From Synechococcales cyanobacterium bin59.metabat.ball.084 (GTDB lineage Bacteria > Cyanobacteriota > Cyanobacteriia > Cyanobacteriales > Chamaesiphonaceae), in NCBI GenBank assembly GCA_013297675.1, contig JAAFHZ010000020.1, forward strand, positions 1 to 45,649: a stretch of DNA of 45,649 nucleotides, given 5' to 3'. Below, piece after piece: positions 34,754 to 44,198 of the stretch (position 1 is the stretch's first letter; every line of letters begins with the position of its first letter). The position numbers and the translations under genes are program-made. The notes under the pieces were generated by a model that was given only the letters and a program-made list of their open reading frames with translations, made no database searches and had not been told where the DNA came from.

Positions 34754-35443
34754 TTAACCAACCACAAATCGATAGCCTACTCCGCGCACTGTCTCGATCG
34801 TGCTTTTACATTCAATATCGGCTAGCTTGCGGCGCAATAAACGCATTTGAGCGGCCACCACGTTACTAAAGCTATCGGAATCCAAAGACCAAATTTGAGC
34901 GCGGATTTGCTCACTGGTTAAAATTCGATCGGGGTGACGCATGAGATATTCCAACATTTGCAGCTCTTTGGTGGTCAGCGAAACCGGCGTATGCTGCTGG
35001 CCAGAAACCTGCATCACCGTGCGAGTACTATAGTCTAGCAGCAGATCTCCCGCCTGTAATTGCTGGGATTGTAACTGTGGCGATCGACGCTGCAAAGCCC
35101 GCAGTCTGGCCAATAACTCCGCCATCCCAAAAGGCTTGACTAAATAATCATCGGCTCCGGCATCTAGCCCCATCACCTTGTCTTCCATGCTGTCTCGGGC
35201 CGTCAGCATTAAAATTGGCAGAGCCTGAGATTGGCTGCGCAAGCGTTGACATAGCTCAATGCCCGATAAACCGGGTAACAGCCAGTCAAAGACTGCCATT
35301 TCGTACTTTGTCCAATTGGAAGTGAGATACTCCCAAGCTAAGTCTCCATCCTGCACCCAGTCCACCACGTAGGCCGATTGGGTAAGGGTCTGCTGGATAG
35401 CTGCACCGAGATCTGGTTCGTCTTCTACTAGTAATAGCCGCAT
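34754..35443 (-). CDS. rppA: OmpR-family response regulator, RppA-like
   Basis: 229 aa. The receiver domain has the acidic pair in LLVEDEPDLG, phospho-acceptor Asp53 (VFDWLLPGLSG), a switch Thr in LMLTARDS and Lys in LVKPFG. The C-terminal winged helix is of the OmpR/PhoB type (VSLTTKELQMLEYLMRHPDRILTSEQI, ending ETVRGVGYRFVVG). It pairs with the adjacent kinase; the Synechocystis counterpart RppA/NrsR regulates photosynthesis or nickel-export genes. No nickel exporter gene is next to it here. Confidence 0.88.
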   Translation of the reverse strand: MRLLLVEDEPDLGAAIQQTLTQSAYVVDWVQDGDLAWEYLTSNWTKYEMAVFDWLLPGLSGIELCQRLRSQSQALPILMLTARDSMEDKVMGLDAGADDYLVKPFGMAELLARLRALQRRSPQLQSQQLQAGDLLLDYSTRTVMQVSGQQHTPVSLTTKELQMLEYLMRHPDRILTSEQIRAQIWSLDSDSFSNVVAAQMRLLRRKLADIECKSTIETVRGVGYRFVVG

Positions 35444-35536
35444 AATTTAGGTCAGGCGGAATTTTACCCCCTTACTATAGCAAGATCATCTAAAGCAATT
35501 CCAAATTCATTTTTCTGGAAGTTTTGCTAATTTAGT

Positions 35537-38500
35537 TTAAATCTGTCCGCCCACACCTTTAAACTTCTCAACAAACGCTGCGATTTTTTGAAAAATGCTC
35601 TGCTTCTTGGTTTTGTATTGTGGGTTAAGCGGACTCATACTAGGCATTGTGGAATTTAACTCAGTCCCGTTTTCACTGGCGAAACCGCGTTTTAGGGAGG
35701 CGCTGATATAGCGCTTGGCTGCTGCTTCCTGCAAACCTTCTGAACTAATCAACTCATTTGCTTCGCGGGTTTGCTCGGCTTGGGCAAATTCAAAAAACGC
35801 ATCAATGATGCTGGCTTTATCGGCCATCTCATCGAGATTGGTTTGATTGATGAAATCTACAATCAGGCTTTCTTTGGCGCGATTACCCAGGCTGGCTCGA
35901 ATCAAGCGGCGCACTTCTTCGATCAACTCACCTTTATTTTTATTCTTTTTATGCTGCTCAAAAATCAGCTCAAGAATGTAATCTAAATTGATCTCTTGGG
36001 ATTTCAGCAAATCCACTTCAAACACCACATCGTCCCAATTGATGGTGGATTTTTCTTTTTCACTGCCCACTTTTTCCCGACGTAACCAGTCGCGGATATC
36101 GTTGTAGGTGGAGCGGTAATCTTGAATGGTGCGATCGGCAGGAACCTTGATTGCTTGGAGTGCTGTCAGGTCTTCATCACTTAAATATTGCGCCGCTTTA
36201 AACGCTTCAACCGCTGCTGGGTCATTCATGTCGATATTTTGCAAGGCTTTCAGGCTGGCAAATTCATCGTAGTTTTGCAGCACATTTTCAACGCGCAGAT
36301 ATTCACCAAATAGCTTGGCAAAGTCTTTTTTGTCTTTTTCTAAAACGATCTCGTCGGGGTGAGGAAAACGCTGCTCTAATTCTGTGACTACTTCCACAAA
36401 GCCGCGCCGAGCTTCGCCAGTCACCAGGTCAGTAAAGCCGCCCATGTATTCTTTGTAGCTTTTTTCTAGCACCACATTTTTGGTATTTTTATCGCCAAAC
36501 AGGGTAATGGCATCGATCGTGGCTTGTTCTAAATCGCGGAAGGTGACGATATTGCCAAAGGTTTTGGTGGCATCATAAATGCGGTTGGTGCGCGAATAGG
36601 CTTGCAGCAAACCGTGATAGCGTAGGTTTTTGTCCACAAACAGCGTGTTAAGCGTAGGTGCATCAAAACCAGTCAGGAACATGCCCACCACGATCAGTAG
36701 ATCAATTTCCTTGGCTTTTACTTGCTTGGCCAGATCGCGGTAGTAGTTTTGAAAACCATTGCTATCCACGCTGAAGTTGGTTGTAAACAGCGCGTTATAG
36801 TCAGCGATCGCCACAGCTAAGAATTCTTTGGCGCTGCTGTTCATGGCTGATACATCAAAGCCTTCATCCAAAATTTCGCCCACGGTTTCTTGTTCTTCGT
36901 TGGCGGCAAAGGAAAAAATGGTGGCAATTTTCAGGGGTTTATCGCGGCCTGTTTGCAACTGCTTAAATGTTTCGTAATACAGCTTGGCAGCTTCTACACT
37001 GCTCACGGCAAACAGAGCATTAAAGCCTTTTCCTGTCTGCAAGCGGTGAGTTTTTTGGCGGAAATTATTCAAGATGTATTGGGAAATCTGGCGAATCCGA
37101 TCGGGGTGTAATAGGGCTTGTCTATTTTCGGCGGCGCTGAGCTTTTGCTCGTCTTGCTCGCTTTCAATGGCTTTGAACTGGGGACGGACATCGTTGTAGT
37201 CCACCTTAAACTTCAGCACTTTTTCATCACGGATTGCGTCGGTGATCACATAGGAATGCAGCTCACGACCAAACACGCTGGCGGTGGTATCTGCGCCCAG
37301 GGCGTTTTGCGGAAAAATGGGTGTGCCAGTGAAGCCAAACTGATAAAACCGCTTAAATTTTTTCTTTAAGTTCTTCTGCGCCTCACCAAACTGGCTGCGG
37401 TGGCATTCATCAAAAATAAACACGACTTGCTTGCTGTAGATGGCTAGGTCGCTTTCGGTTTTCATCAGGTTATTCAGCTTCTGGATGGTGGTGACGATGA
37501 TTTTGTTGTCGTCTTTATCCAGATTACGCTTCAGCCCCGCTGTGCTGTCAGAGCCATTCACGCTATCGGGCGAAAAGCGCTGGTATTCTTTCATGGTTTG
37601 GTAGTCCAGGTCTTTTCTGTCCACCACAAAAAACACTTTGTCGATAAAATCTAGCTCAGTGGCTAACCGCGCCGCTTTAAAGCTGGTGAGGGTTTTGCCC
37701 GAGCCAGTGGTGTGCCAGATGTAGCCGCCGCCCTCAATATGGCTCCAGTGTTTGGCTTGGTAAGCGCTATTGATTTTCCATAAAATGCGCTCGGTGGCAG
37801 CAATTTGGTAGGGGCGCATCACCAGCAGAGTGTCATTCACATCAAATACCGCATACTGCAACAGCACGTTCAGTAGGGTATTTTTCTGAAAAAAGGTGGT
37901 GGTAAAGTCTTTTAGGTCTTTGATCAGGTTGTTATCGGCTTCTGCCCAGTTCATAGTAAAGTCGAAGCTATTTTTATTCCGCTGGGTGGTGTTGGCAAAG
38001 TAGCGGGTATCGGTGCCGTTGGAAATGACAAATAGTTGCAAATATTTATACAGGGAGTGTTCGGCATTAAAGCTTTCTTTGCTGTAGCGATGCACTTGGT
38101 TAAAGGCTTCCCGAATCGCCACGCCGCGCTTTTTTAGCTCAATTTGCACCAGGGGCAAGCCGTTGACCAAAATGGTTACATCGTAGCGGTTGGCTTGGGT
38201 GCCCTTTTGTGCAAATTGCTTGATCACTTGTACTTTGTTGTGGGCAAGGTTCTTTTTATCGAGGAGGTAGATGTTTTGAATGCGCCCATCGTCAAATACA
38301 AAATCATGGATGTAATTATCATGAATTTTACGGGTTTTATCGGTAATGCTATCGCTAGGTTTATCTAAAAAGGTTTCTACAAAACGCTGCCATTCGCCCT
38401 CGGTAAACTGCACGTTATTCAACGTCTGCAATTGCTCACGCACGTTGGCTAGCAGGGCTTGCTGGCCGGTTATACTGGGCAGGTATTGATAGCCTTGATT

Positions 38501-38632
38501 AGATAAATCCTCAATGAACTCGCTCTCCAAATCATATTCGCTTTGGTAGCTTTCGCTAGTTTTTGGTTGCTTGCTATATTTATCCAGCACGATGAAGTTA
38601 TTGGATTCGGCAATGGTGTTGTAGTCAGTCAT
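35537..38632 (-). CDS. hsdR: Type I restriction enzyme R subunit HsdR
   Basis: 1031 aa. The N-terminal PD-(D/E)XK nuclease domain includes [15 protein letters not shown] (ELK of the active site) followed by an EAFNQVHRY stretch. SF2 helicase/translocase motifs follow: [35 protein letters not shown] (DECH), [12 protein letters not shown], and later [19 protein letters not shown] and [11 protein letters not shown] (motif VI). The C-terminal helical region binds the methylase core. An AGAGGA ribosome-binding site precedes the ATG. EcoR124-like (type IC) by overall look. It is separated from hsdS by several inserted genes and remnants. Confidence 0.94.
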   Translation of the reverse strand: MTDYNTIAESNNFIVLDKYSKQPKTSESYQSEYDLESEFIEDLSNQGYQYLPSITGQQALLANVREQLQTLNNVQFTEGEWQRFVETFLDKPSDSITDKTRKIHDNYIHDFVFDDGRIQNIYLLDKKNLAHNKVQVIKQFAQKGTQANRYDVTILVNGLPLVQIELKKRGVAIREAFNQVHRYSKESFNAEHSLYKYLQLFVISNGTDTRYFANTTQRNKNSFDFTMNWAEADNNLIKDLKDFTTTFFQKNTLLNVLLQYAVFDVNDTLLVMRPYQIAATERILWKINSAYQAKHWSHIEGGGYIWHTTGSGKTLTSFKAARLATELDFIDKVFFVVDRKDLDYQTMKEYQRFSPDSVNGSDSTAGLKRNLDKDDNKIIVTTIQKLNNLMKTESDLAIYSKQVVFIFDECHRSQFGEAQKNLKKKFKRFYQFGFTGTPIFPQNALGADTTASVFGRELHSYVITDAIRDEKVLKFKVDYNDVRPQFKAIESEQDEQKLSAAENRQALLHPDRIRQISQYILNNFRQKTHRLQTGKGFNALFAVSSVEAAKLYYETFKQLQTGRDKPLKIATIFSFAANEEQETVGEILDEGFDVSAMNSSAKEFLAVAIADYNALFTTNFSVDSNGFQNYYRDLAKQVKAKEIDLLIVVGMFLTGFDAPTLNTLFVDKNLRYHGLLQAYSRTNRIYDATKTFGNIVTFRDLEQATIDAITLFGDKNTKNVVLEKSYKEYMGGFTDLVTGEARRGFVEVVTELEQRFPHPDEIVLEKDKKDFAKLFGEYLRVENVLQNYDEFASLKALQNIDMNDPAAVEAFKAAQYLSDEDLTALQAIKVPADRTIQDYRSTYNDIRDWLRREKVGSEKEKSTINWDDVVFEVDLLKSQEINLDYILELIFEQHKKNKNKGELIEEVRRLIRASLGNRAKESLIVDFINQTNLDEMADKASIIDAFFEFAQAEQTREANELISSEGLQEAAAKRYISASLKRGFASENGTELNSTMPSMSPLNPQYKTKKQSIFQKIAAFVEKFKGVGGQI

Positions 38633-38772
38633 TGGTTTTTGTCCTCTAGAAACTTTTGCTTCGCTAGTCTTTCCTTTACTTCAAATTGTGACACCAGCGG
38701 CGACACTATCCTTACCATTTGTCCCACAGGCTGCGGGACAAATTCAAATTCGGCACTTAAAAATATGTAGAA

Positions 38773-38897
38773 GCGTGAAAAATAATAGTGTTATGTGTTC
38801 ATGGTAATTCTCTCACCAGTGGTGAGAGTTTTGTATGTTTTAGGACATCTGAAAACTCGCTTTGCATATTCTGCGCTCTTTGCGGATGCTTGCTCAT
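38773..38897 (-). pseudogene. YhcG/DUF1016 remnant with internal deletion (junction copy C)
   Basis: Starts ATGAGCAAGCATCCGC, giving MSKHPQRAQNMQSEFSDVLK, the same as the head of the gene at 40193-40927. It then jumps straight to KLSPLVRELP, losing about 75 residues. The next Trp is now TGA before THNTIIF. The remaining gene is gone. In front of it (38898-38950) lies a copy of the HsdS C-terminal tail (EYCRDLLLSFPKTKEEQ and stop). Confidence 0.8.
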
Positions 38898-38950
38898 TGC
38901 TCCTCCTTAGTCTTGGGAAAACTTAGCAATAAATCGCGGCAATACTCTCG
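38838..38950. repeat. hsdS-tail / DUF1016-head junction repeat, copy C
   Basis: Near-identical to 40150-40274 and 40868-41004. It contains, on the minus strand, the last ~18 codons of an hsdS-like gene, CTAAGGAGGAGCAATGA, and the first ~20 codons of a DUF1016 gene. It begins directly after the stop codon of the HigA-like gene. Confidence 0.9.
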
Positions 38951-39370
38951 TCAGATAAAAGCAGCAGGGGAAACGTTAAAGTATTCTCCCAATTTCTTGG
39001 CTTGAGTTTTGCTGATTTCTCTTTTGCCACTAAGCATTGCCGATACTAGTCCTTTGTTTAAGCCAGTTACCTTGACTAGTTCAATTTGTTTTATTTCCCG
39101 TGCTTCCATTAAATGCTGTAAGAATTCATGGGGCTTGGTGTTTATCCATTCCTGAAAAGAATAGGTTTTTTCTTCATAGTCTCGAATGAGTTTGACCAGC
39201 AACATAAATAAAGCCGTTTCAGATTCTATGCGTTCATTACGCTTAGATAAAAGGCTTTCTGTTACTGTAAGAAAATGCTCGTATTCTGGCTGGGTTTCGA
39301 TGATCTTGGGACTGATTTCGTATCTGTTGAGTAACTCTATATAGCTATCTCTGTTAATAGTGAGGGTCAT
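38951..39370 (-). CDS. HigA-like XRE-family regulator (antitoxin-type)
   Basis: 139 aa from ATG 39370. A GTG at 39466 would add 32 residues and overlap the preceding stop (TAGTG), so coupling from there is possible; the family usually starts at MTLTINRDSY. The N-terminal half is helical and the C-terminal half an HTH (LMEAREIKQIELVKVTGLNKGLVSAMLSGKREISKTQAKKLGEYFNVSPAAFI), as in HigA antitoxins. No HigB/RelE toxin ORF is adjacent. The upstream PD-(D/E)XK-like gene is the only possible partner. It may control the restriction island. Confidence 0.75.
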   Translation of the reverse strand: MTLTINRDSYIELLNRYEISPKIIETQPEYEHFLTVTESLLSKRNERIESETALFMLLVKLIRDYEEKTYSFQEWINTKPHEFLQHLMEAREIKQIELVKVTGLNKGLVSAMLSGKREISKTQAKKLGEYFNVSPAAFI

Positions 39371-39465
39371 TTTTCCATTCATCCTTGCTGTAGTCAGCGT
39401 GAGTGAGAAAGTATTTAAAGTATGCGACTTGGCTTTCGTAGCCGGAATCAAGTAATCATAGCTCA

Positions 39466-40059
39466 CTAACTTAGTATCGATTTGAGAATGCCAAGAACTT
39501 TATGAATTGGCATTAGTGGATAATTATCTGGGTCGATCATCACTTTATCGCCTTCCAGTTTAAGAAATTGCCACAATCTACCACTAGTTACACAACCATG
39601 TATAACTGGAATAGTTTGTCCTTGACTCTGATTGTAAAGCTGTGCTGCTATCATTTCAGCTACACATTGACCTAACCCAAATTCAATCTCTCCTCGTTTA
39701 GCTTCTACTAGCATGAATACCGGAGCGTCAATAGTATAAGGGTTAGCAGATCTGCTGAATAAAAAATCACAAAATCCATTCAAGCCTTTTTCCTGATCTA
39801 CATTAAACTCTTCTCCAGAAAACAACTTTACCGTTCCTCCAGATAATTTAGTTGCTTGAGCCAAGATTGGCGTAACTAACAACTCTGATTTAGCCTTTTC
39901 GGTTCTTGCACCTTCAGCCAATTCCAATAGGTCATTGAACACAATTGTAAACTCTAGTTGTGGCTCAGCGATCGGTAAAGAATCGCAAAATCGTTCGTTG
40001 ATGATTGTTAGGCTAAATTGATTTTTAGCTAATTCTAATGTGAAAGTATTGTATGCCAT
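39466..40059 (-). CDS. PD-(D/E)XK-like nuclease-fold protein of unknown function
   Basis: 197 aa. The central stretch GFCDFLFSRS...APVFMLVEAKRGEIEFGLGQCVAEMIAAQLYNQ has the D - (13-20 residues) - ExK geometry of PD-(D/E)XK nucleases (VEAK), followed by a Gln-containing helix, as in HsdR N-terminal domains and related proteins. The rest is not recognised. GAGG lies 6-7 nt before its ATG. It sits between YhcG/HsdS remnants and the HigA-like gene inside the type I island. An accessory defence nuclease is a reasonable guess, not shown. Confidence 0.65.
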   Translation of the reverse strand: MAYNTFTLELAKNQFSLTIINERFCDSLPIAEPQLEFTIVFNDLLELAEGARTEKAKSELLVTPILAQATKLSGGTVKLFSGEEFNVDQEKGLNGFCDFLFSRSANPYTIDAPVFMLVEAKRGEIEFGLGQCVAEMIAAQLYNQSQGQTIPVIHGCVTSGRLWQFLKLEGDKVMIDPDNYPLMPIHKVLGILKSILS

Positions 40060-40149
40060 GTGAACCTCAAATTAGTTTAAGTGGTAATAGGAATCCTAAG
40101 TACTAAGTCCTCTAAACTCCAGAGTTGCCAAAGCCCCTGCATAAGCATT

Positions 40150-40274
40150 AGAAAATTCGCTTTGTATATTCTGCACTTTTGCGGCTGCTTGCTCATTGTT
40201 CCTCTTTAGTCTTGGGAAAACTTAACATTAAATCGCGGTAGCATTCGTATTGCTTTTGGCGCAAGGCAATTTCA
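40150..40274. repeat. hsdS-tail / DUF1016-head junction repeat, copy B
   Basis: Contains the shared HsdS-like tail that ends the gene at 40193-40927 and, beyond its stop, a second DUF1016 start (MSKQPQK) that is frameshifted by loss of one A and decays within ~45 nt. Confidence 0.9.
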
Positions 40275-40927
40275 TGGGGGATAAAATCTCTACCCAGCTC
40301 AAGGATAAACTGCTTCATATTTTGAATGAGTGCTTTTTGCAGTTCTTTCTCTTCGTGTTCCATCGGCAAACCCAAAAACTCTAATACATAATTATCTTTT
40401 AGGGTGTGATCGATACTGGGATGAATTTCTCTCAGCACTGCCGAGAGTTTTTGATTGCCGAGCATAGTCCGTTCAAAGTGAGAAGAACTAATCTGCCGTT
40501 CCAGCTCTCTTGATGAATAGTGTTCTTTGATGCACATTCGCAGGTAATATTCCCGCTCTTCGGTGGACTTACAGCGCGAAAAAATAATGGTGTTATGCGT
40601 CCACGGTAATTCTCTCACCAGTGGTGAGAGTTTTGGATCAGATTGGTAGGTTTCATAAAACTGCTTCATTCGCCACAGATTTTTGTCGCTAAAACCTTTG
40701 ATTTCTGGGGCGTTTTGGGTGATGTAGTTGGCTAGTTCACTTACAACACTTTTGCCCCAAGATTCACTGCTCACTTTCTGGCTGATAATTTGACCAATCT
40801 GCCAATAGAGGTGGATGAGGGCGGTATTGATGTGAGCAAAAACTTTCTGTCGGGATTCCTGAATTTGTTTTAGGACATCAGAAAACTCACTTTGCATATT
40901 CTGCACTTTTTGCGGCTGCTTGCTCAT
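40193..40927 (-). CDS. YhcG/DUF1016 N-terminal protein, truncated and fused to an HsdS tail
   Basis: 244 aa. Residues 1-~215 are the DUF1016 N-terminal helical domain (HLYWQIGQIISQKV, FSDKNLWRMKQFYETYQ, LPWTHNTIIFSRCKSTEEREYYLRMCI, HPSIDHTLKDNYVLEFLGLP). Normal YhcG proteins continue into a C-terminal PD-(D/E)XK nuclease domain and reach ~340 aa. Here the frame instead ends with IALRQKQYECYRDLMLSFPKTKEEQ, almost identical to the last 25 residues of the neighbouring HsdS. The gene is thus a recombinant that has lost its nuclease domain. It overlaps hsdS by 4 nt (ATGA), so it is translationally coupled. DUF1016 genes commonly accompany type I systems, but this copy is probably inactive as a nuclease. 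Confidence 0.85.
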   Translation of the reverse strand: MSKQPQKVQNMQSEFSDVLKQIQESRQKVFAHINTALIHLYWQIGQIISQKVSSESWGKSVVSELANYITQNAPEIKGFSDKNLWRMKQFYETYQSDPKLSPLVRELPWTHNTIIFSRCKSTEEREYYLRMCIKEHYSSRELERQISSSHFERTMLGNQKLSAVLREIHPSIDHTLKDNYVLEFLGLPMEHEEKELQKALIQNMKQFILELGRDFIPHEIALRQKQYECYRDLMLSFPKTKEEQ

Positions 40928-41004
40928 TGTTCCTCCTTAGTCTTGGGAAAACTTAACAACAAATCGCGGTAATATTCGTATTGCTTTTGGCGCAAGGCGA
41001 TTTC
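40868..41004. repeat. hsdS-tail / DUF1016-head junction repeat, copy A (intact)
   Basis: The genuine junction between hsdS and the DUF1016 gene; template for copies B and C. It includes the ATGA overlap and the CTAAGGAGGAACAATGA ribosome-binding region. Confidence 0.9.
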
Positions 41005-42189
41005 ACGGGGCAAGCCTTCGCTGATGGAATGGGTGAGGGTGTCGAATTTGTCTAGAATGGCCACGATGCGAGCTTGTTCTTCGAGGGGTGGAACAGGAAT
41101 GGATATCTTTGAAAATCCGTTAATCAATAACGTATTTACCTTAGTTCTTGCTACGTACTTTGCCTTTTCTGCAATAAATGAAGTGGCTTGCATACAATAA
41201 GAAATAAATTTCGGGTTCATCGGGTGGCGAAAAGCATAGCAATGATCATGAATAGCTATTTTTTTAGTTCCAATCCATGCAACGGCTTTGCCAACATCTT
41301 CAACAGTCTCTCCGACATCGGTAATCACAACATCCCCCGGTTCTGCATAGCGTAATGATGCTGCCATTTCAGCGCGAACCTGTGATAGTGAATGAGAGGT
41401 TGAAACTCCATATCGTGTGTAAATTTCGCCGTAGTGAATAACTTGTATGCCGTTATCCACGTAATCCGCTTTGGTGAAACGTTTTCCGCGAATAAACTCG
41501 CCAATTTCCCCCAACGGCTTCCACTCCACTTCACTTTCTTCAAAACTCAACAACCGATCGCGGTAGTAGTTATATTGTTTCTTGCGATCGATCAGCTCGG
41601 CGGTCAGCTCGGCGGTCAGCTCGGCGGTCAGCGCTGTAAAAGTGTCCAAAATCCGCACGATTTCGGCTTGAATGGCAAGAGAGCGATCGGGGTTTTCTGG
41701 GCATGGGATGGGGATTAGGAATTTCCTAAAACCATTCATATCGACAGAAGCAAAACTCGACATTGTTGTATTTTTCTTACACCAATCTGCCAAGAGAAAG
41801 AAGTAGTAAAAGATGAATTTAATATCAAGAGTTTTAATATAGCTTTCTTTTACGCTTAAATTAGTAAACCTTTGGTTAGCCAAATATGGAACAGTGATTA
41901 AAGCATGTTCGCCAATTGTTGCCGATGTTGCAATTATGATCGAATTAGCAGGAAACAACTTTCCACCTTTTACGGCACTCTCTGAAATTTTTTGCAATGA
42001 ATCATTAAGAATTTGACCGTTCTCACGAATATCATCCATCCTAAACCAAGGGATAGAACCACCTTCCCAAAATTCTTTTTTTGTCGTTGATGGTGTATAA
42101 CCATTTTTCAAATGAAATATTTCTTCAAGAGGCTTCCACTCCACTGACCCCCCATCCAACAGCTTTTCCAGAAAATTTATACCGCTCAT
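40924..42189 (-). CDS. hsdS: Type I restriction enzyme specificity subunit HsdS
   Basis: 421 aa with two target recognition domains (about 15-175 and 225-385), each followed by a conserved helical spacer. TRD1 starts VEWKPLEEIFHLKNGYTPST and TRD2 VEWKPLGEIGEFIRGKRFTK. The central spacer has TAL-TAEL-TAEL-TAEL-IDRKKQYNYYRDRLLSF: three TAEL units, as in the EcoR124 family, where two versus three units shift the gap in the recognition sequence by one base. The C-terminus repeats the motif as IALRQKQYEYYRDLLLSFPKTKEEQ. It overlaps the upstream 87-aa ORF and the downstream DUF1016 gene by 4 nt each. Confidence 0.93.
   Translation of the reverse strand: MSGINFLEKLLDGGSVEWKPLEEIFHLKNGYTPSTTKKEFWEGGSIPWFRMDDIRENGQILNDSLQKISESAVKGGKLFPANSIIIATSATIGEHALITVPYLANQRFTNLSVKESYIKTLDIKFIFYYFFLLADWCKKNTTMSSFASVDMNGFRKFLIPIPCPENPDRSLAIQAEIVRILDTFTALTAELTAELTAELIDRKKQYNYYRDRLLSFEESEVEWKPLGEIGEFIRGKRFTKADYVDNGIQVIHYGEIYTRYGVSTSHSLSQVRAEMAASLRYAEPGDVVITDVGETVEDVGKAVAWIGTKKIAIHDHCYAFRHPMNPKFISYCMQATSFIAEKAKYVARTKVNTLLINGFSKISIPVPPLEEQARIVAILDKFDTLTHSISEGLPREIALRQKQYEYYRDLLLSFPKTKEEQ
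41593..41628 (-). repeat. Three 12-bp units encoding TAEL in hsdS
   Basis: CAGCTCGGCGGT three times in perfect tandem (plus-strand reading), then a partial fourth. Slippage would add or remove four residues without breaking the frame. Confidence 0.95.
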
Positions 42190-42449
42190 GCGTCACCTCC
42201 ATTAATTCCCTGCAATTCCCGCTCGATCGCCTCGATGCTTGGCAATTGTGCAACAGCCTGTTGCACAAATTCAACATCTGTTCCATTAATTATCTGCAAT
42301 TCCCACCTGATCGCCTTGATGCTCAGCAATTGTGCAAGCATGTCTTGCACAAATTCAATATTTGTCCATGTATGGACAAGTCCCCTCAACCAGATGTTAT
42401 GGCCATCCGGCGTACCGATCGAAGTAATAGACTGTGCTGACTTACTCAT
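42186..42449 (-). CDS. Small hypothetical protein with internal 28-residue duplication
   Basis: 87 aa. Residues 31-58 (IEFVQDMLAQLLSIKAIRWE...) and 59-86 (VEFVQQAVAQLPSIEAIERE...) are a tandem duplication, also visible as 84-bp units in the DNA (42192-42359). The segment is helical and ends in LPSIEAIERELQG, which is reminiscent of the ends of DUF1016 or type I accessory proteins. It overlaps hsdS by 4 nt and the upstream 72-aa ORF by 8 nt, so the whole operon is coupled. I do not recognise a function; an HsdS-associated accessory or decayed gene fragment are both possible. Confidence 0.6.
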   Translation of the reverse strand: MSKSAQSITSIGTPDGHNIWLRGLVHTWTNIEFVQDMLAQLLSIKAIRWELQIINGTDVEFVQQAVAQLPSIEAIERELQGINGGDA

Positions 42450-42660
42450 AGGTATACCTCAACTCTTGCTCAGATGGAAAATTTAGCTTGTACTTACTAA
42501 TAAAAAGACGGTCTTTGCTTTGCAATTCTTGGGTCAACGACCCAAGAATCTCAGGGCACACCTTATAAAACTGGCGGCAGCGCGACAACCCAGGGGCAAT
42601 TAGTTCTCTAAGTTGGCTTTGAAAGAAGCGATGTACTTGGTTAAAGCTTAGATTACTCAT
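42442..42660 (-). CDS. Small hypothetical protein, possible DUF1016 fragment
   Basis: 72 aa, coupled to hsdM by a 4-nt overlap. The stretch [22 protein letters not shown] resembles the helix of DUF1016 N-terminal domains (G-x-x-x-x-R-x-FY-x-x-x-P-x-I), and [14 protein letters not shown] resembles their C-terminal ends (YKL-x-x-P-x-x-x-x-L). It may therefore be a severely shortened DUF1016 protein lacking the whole middle. The similarity is by eye and weak. Confidence 0.5.
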   Translation of the reverse strand: MSNLSFNQVHRFFQSQLRELIAPGLSRCRQFYKVCPEILGSLTQELQSKDRLFISKYKLNFPSEQELRYTYE

Positions 42661-44198
42661 GCTTCTATCTCCGCCACGATCGCCTCAATCTCAGCCCGCA
42701 AGCGATCGATCTTCACAACAGTGCTTTTTAACTCAGCATTAAGCGCGGTGATATCCGTGATTTCGCGGGTATCCTCGGCTTCCACATAGCTGCTCACCGA
42801 CAGATTGTAATCATTAGCTCCAATCTCCTCAAAAGGCACCGATCGAGCGAAGTGGGCAAGATTTTCTTTGCTGTCAAACACCCCCATGATTTTATCAATG
42901 TGGTCATCGTTTAGGGTGTTGGTGTTGGTTTCTTTTTTAAACAGTCCACTAGCATCAATAAACTGAGTATCAGTATCGGTCTTGTGTTTAGATAGCACCA
43001 AAATAGTCACGGCGATCGTAGTACCAAAAAACAGATTAGGCGCGAGTGAAATCACGGTTTCAACATAGTTGTTATCCACCAGATACTTGCGGATTTTGGC
43101 TTCCGCACCGCCCCGGTAAAAAATACCAGGGAAGCACACGATCGCCGCCCGACCCTTGCTTGATAAATAGCTCAAGCAATGCAACACAAAAGCAAAGTCA
43201 GCTTTAGATTTAGGCGCAAGTACCCCTGCCGGGGCAAAGCGATCGTCATTAATCAGCGTCGGGTTGTCACTGCCAACCCAATTCACCGAATAAGGCGGGT
43301 TAGAGACGATCGCATCAAAGGGCTTCTCATCCGCAAAATACGGATCGGTCAGAGTATTGCCCAACTGCATCTCGAACTTGTCGTAGTTGATGTTGTGCAA
43401 AAACATATTCATCCGCGCCAAGTTATAAGTGGTGTGGTTAATCTCCTGCCCATAAAAACCGTCTTCAATAATGTGAGCATCAAAGTGCTTTTTGGCTTGC
43501 AATAGCAGCGAACCAGAACCACAGGCGGGGTCATAAATTTTATTGACAGTGGTTTGCTGGTGCATGGCAAGCTGGGCAATCAGCCGCGAGACATGCTGCG
43601 GAGTAAAAAACTCACCGCCCGACTTACCAGCATTGGCGGCATAGTTGGAGATTAAAAACTCATAGGCATCGCCAAACAGATCGATATGGCTGCCCTCAAA
43701 ATCACCAAAATCTAGCCCTGCCACGCCTTTTAGTACCGCAGCCAAGCGCAGGTTTTTATCTTTAACCGTGTTGCCGAGGCGGTTGCTGGTAGTATCAAAA
43801 TCGGCAAACAGCCCTTTGATATCTGTCTCAGAAGGGTAGCCATTGGCAGAGCTTTCGATCGCTGCAAAAATCGCGGCTAGATCGGTATTCAGGCTTTCAT
43901 TGGTGTTGGCACTGGCAGAGATCGAAGCAAACAACTGGCTGGGGTAAATAAAGTAGCCCTTGGTTTTAATGGCATCCTCTTTGATATCGTCGGTAATCAC
44001 GCTATCTGGCAGCTTGGCATAGTGGATGCTATCATCACCAGCCTCGATGTAGCTGGCAAAGTTTTCACTGATAAAGCGGTAAAATAGTGTGCCGAGCACG
44101 TATTGCTTAAAATCCCAGCCATCGACCGAGCCGCGAACATCATTGGCTATTTTCCAGATTTGGCTTTGTAGGGCGGCGCGTTGTTGGGTACTCGTCAT
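42657..44198 (-). CDS. hsdM: Type I restriction-modification methyltransferase subunit HsdM
   Basis: 513 aa, N6-adenine methyltransferase of the gamma class. The N-terminal helical HsdM_N domain ([34 protein letters not shown]) is followed by the SAM-binding motif [13 protein letters not shown] and catalytic motif IV NPPYS within [16 protein letters not shown]-terminal coiled coil ([28 protein letters not shown]) contacts HsdS. It is first gene of the island, with two small ORFs and then hsdS downstream. EcoR124-like. The 560-nt upstream gap presumably holds the promoter. Confidence 0.95.
   Translation of the reverse strand: MTSTQQRAALQSQIWKIANDVRGSVDGWDFKQYVLGTLFYRFISENFASYIEAGDDSIHYAKLPDSVITDDIKEDAIKTKGYFIYPSQLFASISASANTNESLNTDLAAIFAAIESSANGYPSETDIKGLFADFDTTSNRLGNTVKDKNLRLAAVLKGVAGLDFGDFEGSHIDLFGDAYEFLISNYAANAGKSGGEFFTPQHVSRLIAQLAMHQQTTVNKIYDPACGSGSLLLQAKKHFDAHIIEDGFYGQEINHTTYNLARMNMFLHNINYDKFEMQLGNTLTDPYFADEKPFDAIVSNPPYSVNWVGSDNPTLINDDRFAPAGVLAPKSKADFAFVLHCLSYLSSKGRAAIVCFPGIFYRGGAEAKIRKYLVDNNYVETVISLAPNLFFGTTIAVTILVLSKHKTDTDTQFIDASGLFKKETNTNTLNDDHIDKIMGVFDSKENLAHFARSVPFEEIGANDYNLSVSSYVEAEDTREITDITALNAELKSTVVKIDRLRAEIEAIVAEIEA

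Noticed and set aside
40150-40192. Second DUF1016 start after the chimeric gene as a real gene
   Set aside because: One A is missing relative to the intact copy, so the frame shifts at once and similarity is lost within about 45 nt.
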